64,000 nt of DNA. Origin: Cristatella mucedo. Lineage: Eukaryota > Bryozoa > Phylactolaemata > Cristatellidae. The notes below the pieces were generated by a model, which searched no databases, had not been told where the DNA came from, and was given only the letters and a program-made list of their open reading frames with translations. The first letter of the stretch is position 1. The number at the start of each line of letters is the position of its first letter. Of this stretch, positions 56,799 through 64,000 are shown piece after piece. Position numbers and translations under genes: made by a program. The stretch is from NCBI GenBank assembly GCA_009760855.2, contig WPIO01000291.1, positions 1 through 64,000 on the forward strand, in the 5' to 3' direction.

Positions 56799-57067
56799 AT
56801 GGATGTTTCTAGAATTCTTAGTTGTGAACAATCAAGAGATATGGCTCTAAAAATTTGTCTGCAAAAGTTAAAGAAAGTAGATCAAAGAATTGTTCACTTG
56901 ATAAACTTATTCCAGATTTGGATAGCTCGTACACTGGTGTTCTTGTTGAGATTTGTGATACACGTGATAAACTAACGGAGTGTAGAAATAAAATAAATAC
57001 AATGCTGATAGAAGCAGAGAAGAAATCAAAAACTCCAAAAACTAAACAGGGCGTTCAGATTAATTAA
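56799..57067 (+). pseudogene. small ORF with one frame change
   Basis: The ATG at 56799 follows TTTACATAGA. The first frame reads MDVSRILSCEQSRDMALK. Coding continues in another frame from about 56.86 kb (SRSKNCSLDKLIPDLDSSY ... TKQGVQIN) to a stop at 57067. The A-run near 56850 is the likely place of the indel. The second part looks like a helical coiled segment. Function unknown. Confidence 0.5.
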
Positions 57068-57098
57068 TTTTGTATATTTTTGTATAATAGTATAGGAA

Positions 57099-57287
57099 AT
57101 GTCAGCAACTGAAGTAACTGATCCCAATCTTGCCACATCTGCAACTCTGCTGAAAGCATATGTTGATTATCTTGTAAAGTCTAGAATGATTGCATACGAT
57201 CAACAGACACTAGACTCAGATATCTCAATAATGACAGATACATCTGTTAAAAAGTTTTACATTGATGAGTGTGACACTAAAGCATAA
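57099..57287 (+). CDS. small ORF, 62 residues, intact
   Basis: The ATG follows ATAGTATAGGAA, a clear copy of the element's start motif. The peptide MSATEVTDPNLATSATLLKA... is polar with a helical centre. No family recognised. The next gene starts 18 bases downstream. Confidence 0.6.
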   Translation: MSATEVTDPNLATSATLLKAYVDYLVKSRMIAYDQQTLDSDISIMTDTSVKKFYIDECDTKA

Positions 57288-57305
57288 AAGGTAATCACTT
57301 CAGGA

Positions 57306-57619
57306 ATGGCAAATGTAACAACTGATCTTGAAGCAACAGTTAGATCAAAAGTTGATACTCTTCTTGATACACCTGGAGAAATCTCTGGATATACTAATGG
57401 ATTGCTAGTCAGCTGCCAACACTTTCAACAGTTATCTCAGGCGTTGCAGGAATTGAACCTGATATTTCTGGAATTGTCAAGGATGAATGCTATGCAATTC
57501 TACCTGATATCTCTGATGGAACTAGTGTCAGACAAAAGGCAACACTTGCTGCTCTTGCTGCTTCAGTTGTTGATCCAGCTGCTTCAGTTTCTGATACAAT
57601 TCCAACAACTACTTTATAA
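57306..57619 (+). pseudogene. small Ala/Val/Thr-rich ORF with a frameshift
   Basis: The start at 57306 (MANVTTDLEATVRSKVDTLL) reads well to about 57410. From there the protein-like frame is a neighbouring one (VISGVAGIEPDISGIVK ... AALAASVVDPAAS) ending in TAA at 57617-57619. The nominal first frame instead turns into a Leu/Gln-rich shadow. The Ser/Val/Asp pattern could suit a fibrous or capsid-associated protein, but this is a guess. Confidence 0.5.
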
Positions 57620-57623
57620 TTAA

Positions 57624-58007
57624 CTTATTTATACAGAAATTAATGTAGAAACTAGAAGTAAATATTGCCTAACAATAGCACAAGGACAGCAGTTTACGAA
57701 TATTAAAATTTGTTCTTATCCAATGGGAAGAATTGAAGATATCAGAAGTACACTATTAGAAGCATTAAAATTAGTTTTAGAATACAAAGCTTTAAGAGTA
57801 GATCATTCAGAAAAAGAAATGGCATATATATTTACAAAAGTTAGAGATGGAACAATCTTTTCAGAGTTTCTTAAAGATTTGAAAATAGATAAAATAAATA
57901 GTCTTAAATCAGAAGCATACTCTAAAAAATAGTTAACAAAACAATTAACTGGAAAAGAATGTAGTGTACCAACAGAGTTTATTAAAGAAAGTTTAGATTG
58001 GAAATAA
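57624..58007 (+). pseudogene. small ORF, start lost, one internal stop
   Basis: The frame is open from 57624 through SKYCLTIAQGQQFTNIKICS, MGRIEDIRSTLLEALKLVLE (57723 onward) to a TAG at 57930, then on to TAA at 58005. An ATG at about 57643 lies behind TTTATACAGAA but is out of frame, so a one-base change near the start is likely. It converges with, and overlaps by 15 bases, the minus-strand gene. Function unknown. Confidence 0.5.
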
Positions 58008-58837
58008 ACCGCTAAGAATACTACTATCAAAAATTCTATTATCAGTCGATAAACCTGTAGTATTAATTGAATTCAGAGTTGAGTATATTATATCACCAAT
58101 TAAATCAATCTTAATAACATCTAAATTACTTGGAGTTACAAGATTGCTAATATAATTTAAAACAGGAAGTTCAATAGTTATAGATAATTCAAAACCTAAA
58201 AACCCAAAAGGGTCGCCAGTATATGAAGCTTTTATATAATCACTTAATAATAATATATAGTCATCTTCAATGCCGTAGTATGTAATATTAAGAAAATTAG
58301 AAACTAAGAAATTTGGTGAGTAAAGTTTGACAATAGTTTCTAACTATACAATTTTTTCTATTTCTAGAAGATATAATGAAGGCTATTTTAACATTCGAAT
58401 AATTTACTCTAGTCAAATTAATATCTTTTAATATAATTGATCTATCACTTATTTCAATAGAACTAGTTGTTAGTCTGAAGTTGTCAGAAATTTTAAAATC
58501 TTGTCCACGCAATCCTCTAGCAACATCGTAAAGATCCTTTATCTTTAATTTTATCTTTGAATAACTTAGTTTTTTTCTTGCTGGTATATCAGATAATATA
58601 GCTAAAGAAGATTTATTACCACTAGAAGGATTACATATACTATCAACGTTCAATCTTCCTTCCATTTCTGAGATAGGTGTTTCTTTTAGATAAAACATAT
58701 CCATAGCAACCCTTATGAAGCAGTTAATAGGTACAGTACTTCTAATTGCATCTGCAGTTAAGGTTCCAGTAATAGTAGATAGAACTCCTGCTTTTCGATC
58801 GAGATATTATTTTGTTGCAATTTCATTTAAAAGAAAA
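57993..58837 (-). pseudogene. minus-strand gene of the element, broken
   Basis: This is the only minus-strand gene seen in the element. One frame from 58704 gives MDMFYLKETPISEMEGRLNV, KIKLKIKDLYDVARGLRGQD and DRSIILKDINLTRVNYSNVK. Coding continues in a second frame after about 58350 with YYGIEDDYILLLSDYIKASY and PVLNYISNLVTPSNLDVIKI, ending at TAA 57995-57993. The frame is also open upstream of 58704. The beta-rich, charged pattern suggests a structural protein, but no family is recognised. Confidence 0.5.
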
Positions 58838-59064
58838 AAAGAAGTGTAAAAGAGCAAAGAGTTTTAGATTATTTAAGAGCGAGAGTAGGTAAGGGAATAT
58901 AAGTAATTCCATTAGTTGTAAAGAATGATACAGAAGTATTTGATAAGATAGAATTGTGGATTCGTGAGCTTTCTGCTGAAAATACTGGAGTAGTAAATTC
59001 TATTAGTGCTGCTGTTGATTGCCTTGCAAAATCTAGAAAAGTGCCAAAGTCATACAATTGCTGA
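58831..59064 (+). pseudogene. short plus-strand ORF without start, one internal stop
   Basis: The frame is open from 58831, contains QRVLDYLRARVGKG, a TAA at 58900-58902, then NDTEVFDKIELWIRELSAEN and ends KSRKVPKSYNC-stop. No ATG is visible, so the start may have been lost. Function unknown. Confidence 0.42.
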
Positions 59065-59097
59065 AATAAATAAACTTTTATCTGATATATAGAAAAT

Positions 59098-59969
59098 GTC
59101 GGATCTTCTTGGTGTGGCTAAGGATATTCTTAAAAATGTTTAGTCAATCAAAAAAGATACCATTGCAGATAAGGAAGGATACTTTTTTAATATAAGTGGA
59201 ACTACTAATCCTATTAAAGTAAAAATAAATTACCCAATCAAGCTTAAGAATTATAGGTTTAAAGTATGCCTCAAAAAGTTTGTCGGAACTAATTCTATTA
59301 AAAAAACATTACATCTGCAAAAAATACCTTTTTTACAGGATTACAGGTGGATCTGATCGAATAGTAAGGATACCACCTGGCATATATGCTGCGTTGTCTG
59401 ATGATGTACATGTTGATATTGCAGATACAATAAATAATTCTGTTGTATTATCTGGAAATAATAAGTTTGTCTTAGGCATTAATACTGCTACTTCTAATTC
59501 TTGGATTACTATGCCTGCTGGGTTTACATTTGCTGCTGTTAAATCCACCATGGCTCCACTACTAGGGTTTACTGGAACTGTTTATACAACAGACAAGACA
59601 CTTCCACTATCTGCATACGATGCTGCTCCTGGAAAACAGTTTACACAAATAGTTGTAGATCCTGGAGGGAAAATTGTTTCAGAGAATGAAGTTTTTGTTT
59701 CTGACTTAAACTTAATTCTTATAAACTGTAATTTGGTTGCAAGTGGAACAATTTGCATAAATAATATCGAAACGCAAGCTCTTAGAAGTTTTGCTTATAA
59801 TTTCTATCCTTGGGAACAAATGATATATGAACCGAATACTCTTGAATATCCTAATCTCGTTGGAGATTCTATTTCTGATATATTGATTACAATTACAGAT
59901 CAAAATTTAAAAGTCTTAGATTTTGGTTCTCAGCAAATTACTGTTGTAATAGAAATTATTGAGATATAA
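59098..59969 (+). pseudogene. tandem structural-like gene, paralogue 1
   Basis: The ATG at 59098 follows TGATATATAGAAA. A TAG interrupts it at 59143-59145, and frame changes lie in the A-run near 59300 and near 59340. The later open part carries DRIVRIPPGIYAALSDD, APLLGFTGTVYTTDK and a C-terminus ending QQITVVIEIIEI. The beta-strand-rich C-terminus and the ending in short hydrophobic strands recur in the next two genes. A penton- or spike-like capsid role is possible but not shown. Confidence 0.6.
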
Positions 59970-59976
59970 TATAAGA

Positions 59977-60827
59977 ATGTCAATAAGAATAACTGGAACT
60001 ACTAGTTCAGATACAAAAACTCTTGTTCCACCATTAATGCTTAGATCAGATTCTGGCTATAATAAAATAGGATTACGTAGAGTTGAGTTTACTTATACAA
60101 ATAAAGTTTTAATGAATGTTACTTCTAATGTAAGCAATTTTTTTGGTATAAAGCAGGACTTACAGCTACACATTCATCTATTCAAATTGCTAATGGATAT
60201 TACGACAGTAATAAGATTGTTAATGCTTTGAATACTGCTCTATCAGCAGTAGGTGCTTTATATGTTGTTGTAGGTAGAACACCATCTGGCGGAATAAAAT
60301 TTAGTGTTGATACTGATGATAAGATAATTTTACAAGTTTAAAATGATTACGTCGTAGTACTTGGAAGTAATGCGCCTGGAACTTCCTATTCTATTGGTGA
60401 CTCTCTTGGTTTCAATTCAAATCAGCAGGGTTCGTTTGATGCTGATTTGGTTGGTGGAACTCCATATGAAGCAATTGAGAAAGCTATGTATTTCACTGGA
60501 ACGTACAAATCTTGGAATAAGATGCAACTACCTGACCACTCTGGCGTGAGATGGATAAGTTTTGACTGTGATCTTGTTAATCCAGAAATGAATTACGTTG
60601 AATATAGAAAAGGTTTCTTAAAACAATCATCATCTTTGTATATAATAGACACCGATGATATAAATCCCGGAGAGAAAGTAGATGTGCATATTCCGAATGT
60701 ATTATTTCTTCCTACAAGAGGAGACATCAATGCCATAAGTTCTACAAAAATAAATTTAACAGATCAAAATGAGAATACAATAACTATTATTACTGATGTT
60801 GTTGCTACTATAGAAATTTTAAAATAA
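59977..60827 (+). pseudogene. tandem structural-like gene, paralogue 2
   Basis: It starts MSIRITGTTSSDTKTLVPP seven bases after paralogue 1, behind ATATAATATAAGA. The frame changes near 60150, a TAA lies at 60339-60341, then SLGFNSNQ, YEAIEKAMYFTGTYKSWNKM, DCDLVNPEMNY and VLFLPTRGDIN to the end (TITIITDVVATIEILK). The N-terminus, the DCDLVNP block and the C-terminus are shared with paralogue 3. Confidence 0.65.
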
Positions 60828-60834
60828 TATAAGA

Positions 60835-61603
60835 ATGTCTATCAGAATAACTGGAACAAGCAATTCAGATTCAAAAACTCTAGTTCCACCAATTAATGGA
60901 GCAGAATATAATAAAGTTGGTTTGCGAAGAATTGAATTTCATTATCCAAAAAATCCAGCAATTAAAATAGTTAGGGATGTAAATGATGAGCTGCACTTAA
61001 AGAGGTTAGCATCAACACCACTTTCAGACTTGATAAAGATTCCTGAGGGTTATTATGATAGTATTGGAATTGTGTTTCGCTTAAGCAGATTGCTGCTTCA
61101 ATCAGGAGATTTTTCCTACCGAGATCTAAAGGTGGAATACATTTTACTGCTGATAACGATGATAGAATAATTATGCAGGTTTTTGGTACTTATATTGTAT
61201 TATTCGATTATAATAAATCAATAGGTGATACTCTTAGTTTTAGCTCAAAACTACAAGGAATGACAAGTAACTTAGATAATAAAAGCTTTTATCCAGTAAG
61301 AACGTATACAGCATGGAACAATCTTAGAGACGGTGGACGATTTAGAAGTGTTGACTGTGATCTTGTTAATCCATTCATGAACTATATAGAGAATAAAAAA
61401 AACCTTAAATCAATCTTCTTCATTATTTGTAATCAATACTAATGATTTGAATCCAGGACAAAGAGTAGACATTCACTTAAAAAATGTGTTATTTCTACCA
61501 AGTCGAACAGATAAGTAATTTTAAAATAAGCCTATCTGATCAAGATGAAAATCATGTAGATTTTATATCTGATATTGTTGTTACAATAGAAATTTCGAAA
61601 TAA
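60835..61603 (+). pseudogene. tandem structural-like gene, paralogue 3
   Basis: It starts MSIRITGTSNSDSKTLVPP behind AATAATATAAGA. The first frame runs to 61170 and includes YNKVGLRRIEFHY. Coding then shifts frame near 61.09-61.17 kb (DTLSFSSKLQGMTSNLDN, DCDLVNPFMNY) and again near 61.40, ending with VLFLPSR and a C-terminus DIVVTIEISK. Its similarity to paralogue 2 shows a local gene duplication. Confidence 0.65.
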
Positions 61604-61609
61604 AATAGG

Positions 61610-61942
61610 ATGGGTAGCTATGCTAGAGTTGGTCATGGAAGGATAACTGGAGGAAAATATCATGGCTCTGGCGTACTTGACAAGATTATTGATGGTGTTG
61701 GAAAAGCAGCACCAGTGCTCACTGGACTTACTGGACTTAGCATGAACATTGCCAACAAAGGTATTGAAATGCATCAGGCTAGAAAATTAATTGAGTTGCA
61801 GACTAAGAAAGAAAAGATTGACCAGGAGTATGCTAATAAACCTAGAAATCTTGATAATAAACTTGATGAGGAAAGAAGAAAGAAAGAACTTGAGTATGAG
61901 TTAGAGAAACAAAAAAGGAGGAAGGTTATGATAGAAAGATGA
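61610..61942 (+). CDS. minor-capsid-like protein, N-terminal part (110 codons)
   Basis: The ATG follows AAATAAAATAGG. Residues 12-16, ITGGK, fit the adenovirus-protease cleavage pattern (M/I/L)xGG-x. An amphipathic Gly/Ala/Leu segment (VLDKIIDGVGKAAPVLTGLT) follows, then a long charged coiled coil. The layout resembles adenovirus pVI-like minor capsid proteins of Polinton-type viruses; this is an analogy, not a demonstrated homology. The frame ends at 61942, overlapping the next frame, which continues the charged coil. Confidence 0.55.
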   Translation: MGSYARVGHGRITGGKYHGSGVLDKIIDGVGKAAPVLTGLTGLSMNIANKGIEMHQARKLIELQTKKEKIDQEYANKPRNLDNKLDEERRKKELEYELEKQKRRKVMIER

Positions 61943-62232
61943 AAGAAATGGATCTTGAGATAAAACGAGCAATGCTTGACAAACTTAAACCAAAGAAGAA
62001 ATACAAAGCAAAGATTGAAGACTCTGAGACTGAGGACTATTCAGAAATATTAAAGGAAAATGATCCTAAGGCATATAAAGAAATAGAAAAAGTGATAAAA
62101 GAGAAATCTGCAGTACCTGCTATTATGCCTGCTCCAAGAGCTGATGGAAATGGTGGATATATGAAAAAAATTGGTACTGGTTTATACATTCAGAATAAGA
62201 AATACATTTTTACTTTTTTATATAGAGAAGAA
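61939..62232 (+). CDS. Lys/Glu-rich segment, probable C-terminal part of the minor-capsid-like gene
   Basis: The ATG overlaps the preceding stop (ATGA). The 98 codons before the capsid start are charged (DKLKPKKKYKAKIEDSETED) and continue the coiled-coil character of the previous frame. They run without a stop into the capsid ORF. I infer that a frame change near 61.93 kb split one gene and that the open run into the capsid is accidental. Confidence 0.45.
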
Positions 62233-63724
62233 ATGGTAAGAGCACCGATTGACTCGATACTCGAATTAGGTGATCCTAGTTTTCCCAATTATGAAATCAA
62301 AGAGTATCAATTTCGAGAGTTTTATCAGAAAAATGAAAATGAAACAGATAATATTGCAAGTAAGCGTGTAACATTTACTGTCCATGGCGAACAAAAAACA
62401 TGTTATGTTCTATCAGATGCATATCTTTTACTTGAGGGACAACTTGGAGCAGCTGGTGCTGATGCAAATACTATAATAGAACTAAAAAGAAGTCTCGCTG
62501 TTGGACTTGTTAACAATGCTGGCGCGTGGTTGTTTAGTAGTATAAGAATTAGACTTGGCGCTGAAGAAATTGAAAGCCTTCCGCTAAAAGAAGGAGTTGG
62601 CTCTGTCTCGACACTTATGGGTCTTCTATGTTATCCTGATGATTATAATAGGACTGAAGGTCCTGCAACTGGATGGAAAAAAGATGAAGCAAATCAAATT
62701 GATGATATGTATTTAAATCTTACTTCATATGTCAGTCCAGCTGCTTCTGGAGTAAATACAACAAATGTAAATACTTGTTCTAATATTGGTTTCATCTATA
62801 GAAGGGCTACTATAAACAATATTGTTGATAGAAATAATGGAACATGTAGTATTGCTCTTCCACTATCACGAATTTCTGTTTTTTTGTGCTGATATGAATA
62901 AAATTCTTTATAATATCCCTTTTACACTTGAAATGACTCGTGTTGGTGGAAATGAATATGAGGCTATTATGACAGGTGCAACTGGACTTGCTACACATAC
63001 TGCAAATACTGTTTTCACTAGAGCATTTACTTCTACGAGTAATCCGGCAATAGATAATGGAGATGGTGTTTATACCAATTTAAAAATTTTAATGTCAAAG
63101 ATGAGACTTGTTGTACCATGTTTTAATCCGAATGAGAGTGTGCAAGCAGCGCTTGCTGATTATTCAAGTGAAAAATCTAAGAAAATAAGACTTATCTACA
63201 GAGTTCGACGATGCGAAAATATCACCATAAGCAGTCTTAATCAAGGACTTAAATTCAGTAAATCTGTATGAGTTCAAAATTCGATTGATAAAGTTAGATG
63301 GCTTATTGTTGCAGCTCAAAATTATAATAAATATGGAAACTACACTGGAAATCCTTGTACTTACAATCATTGTGATATTAAAAATGTTTCTGTGCTTGCT
63401 AATGGATCTAAACAATATCCTGCTGTTCTAAGGTCTAGTGAACCTAAGAAAGGAAAATGTGCTCCAGCATACATGGATTTCACAACATTCAGAAAACAAT
63501 ATCTTGGCCTTAATGAAATTTCAAGTCCTGTTGGTATAACTTATCCTGAGAGGTTGTCTCTATATCCTATTCATGTTATTGATCTGCAATATAATGATGA
63601 ACCACTTAGAGTAACTTCTAGACTTGATGTAACAATTGAATTTAATTCTTCAATACCAAACGATGGTACACAAATAATGATTCACTACTTGACTATCTGT
63701 GAGAACACCGCAGAGCTTACATAA
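62233..63724 (+). pseudogene. probable double-jelly-roll major capsid protein, broken twice
   Basis: I place the start at 62233 because TTATATAGAGAAGAA immediately precedes this ATG, as at other genes of the element. About 495 codons follow, with YVLSDAYLLLEGQL, VNNAGAWLFSSIRIRLGAEE and VGSVSTLMGLLCYPDDYNR. Next come a switch of frame at the T-run 62879-62885, CADMNKILYNIPFTLEMTR, a TGA at 63269-63271, then DKVRWLIVAAQN and a C-terminus rich in beta strands. Length, strand pattern and position fit the capsid proteins found in Polinton/adintovirus-like elements of animals. I recognise the family by pattern only. Confidence 0.65.
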
Positions 63725-63731
63725 AATAGTA

Positions 63732-63812
63732 ATGGAGCAAACTTCACTTGCAACAAAGGTGTTACTGTCTATGATGGAAGTGACATTTAAAAAATTTAAA
63801 CCAGAAATATAA
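63732..63812 (+). CDS. 26-codon ORF downstream of the capsid gene
   Basis: The ATG follows ATAAAATAGTA. The peptide is MEQTSLATKVLLSMMEVTFK and a basic end. Its TAA overlaps the next ATG (TAATG at 63810-63814), a spacing typical of compact viral genomes. It may be real or a fragment. Confidence 0.35.
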   Translation: MEQTSLATKVLLSMMEVTFKKFKPEI

Positions 63813-64000
63813 TGAATAAATTTGATTTTGTTTAAGGTTCAGATGAGTGGAAAAAATCGATGTCTTTGAATATTGGAGGCTCAGAAGTTTACTCAGTGCA
63901 TGGAAATGACTTTGCATTCGGAGATCAGACAGAAGTAGATATAGAATTAATCGCTAAAAGAAAACTAAAAAAATTAACTGCCAATAGTTCTAGTATGAGA
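63812..64000 (+). pseudogene. partial gene running off the window
   Basis: The ATG at 63812 is followed by seven codons, a TAA at 63833-63835, and then an open frame to the window end (WKKSMSLNIGGSEVYSVHGN ... KRKLKKLTANSSS). The product is unknown. The continuation lies outside. Confidence 0.4.

Larger units (their letters stand above)
52800..64000 (+). mobile_element. endogenous DNA-virus-like element (Polinton/adintovirus/PLV type), open at the right edge
   Basis: From about 52.8 kb the sequence becomes A+T-rich and densely packed with genes, nearly all on the plus strand, with gaps often under 10 bases. It encodes a protein-primed-type DNA polymerase B, a probable double-jelly-roll capsid protein, a minor-capsid-like protein and small unknowns. 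This combination is typical of Polinton/Maverick, adintovirus and Polinton-like virus genomes. The left end is not precisely placed and no terminal inverted repeat could be checked because the right end is outside. Most large genes are interrupted by stops or frameshifts, so the copy is not functional. Confidence 0.8.

Overview
The window looks like nuclear DNA from an invertebrate animal. The evidence is a split SLC16/monocarboxylate-transporter gene with GT-AG introns, many decayed L2/CR1-type LINEs ending in ATT-rich tails, two tRNA-derived SINE families, a Tc1/mariner relic and long simple repeats. I could not resolve the phylum. Almost all long open frames left of about 52.8 kb are LINE reverse transcriptase, microsatellite translations or shadows of transporter exons.

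Host gene (6.2-20.9 kb, minus strand). Four exons (20888-20693, 18575-18432, 11235-10053, 6415-6237) join in one consistent splice phase and encode a 12-helix MFS transporter of the monocarboxylate transporter family. One base too many in exon 3, near 10.11-10.15 kb, breaks the frame; this is either a sequence error or a sign of inactivation. The introns hold LINE and SINE debris. A second, paralogous first exon (36220-36010, minus) stands alone.

Repeat landscape (0-50 kb). LINE family 1 ('L2-like A') and LINE family 2 ('L2-like B') occur as fragments on both strands, often nested: a minus-strand copy at 42110-43816 lies inside a plus-strand copy and is flanked by a 5-bp ACGAT duplication. 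SINE-A has its own tail. SINE-B has a tail that matches the 3' end of LINE family 1, which suggests a LINE/SINE partnership. A Tc1-like transposase relic (about 31.2-32.4 kb) is split by a SINE-A. Long (GA)n, (CT)n and (CTCA)n tracts lie at 28.9, 47.9 and 48.6-49.4 kb.

Virus-like element (about 52.8 kb to the window end). Base composition changes abruptly to A+T-rich and genes become tightly packed. In order there is a small ORF, a decayed protein-primed-type family B DNA polymerase, six small ORFs, a minus-strand gene, a short plus-strand frame, three tandem paralogous structural-like genes, a coiled-coil minor-capsid-like gene with an adenain-like site, a probable double-jelly-roll major capsid gene, and a further gene running off the window. 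Most reading frames are interrupted, so this is an old endogenised copy. It is most like the Polinton/Maverick-adintovirus or Polinton-like virus group. No integrase, packaging ATPase or protease lies inside the window, so its exact lineage is open. Many of its start codons sit directly behind a short TATA-AGAA-type motif, which looks like a shared promoter or start signal.
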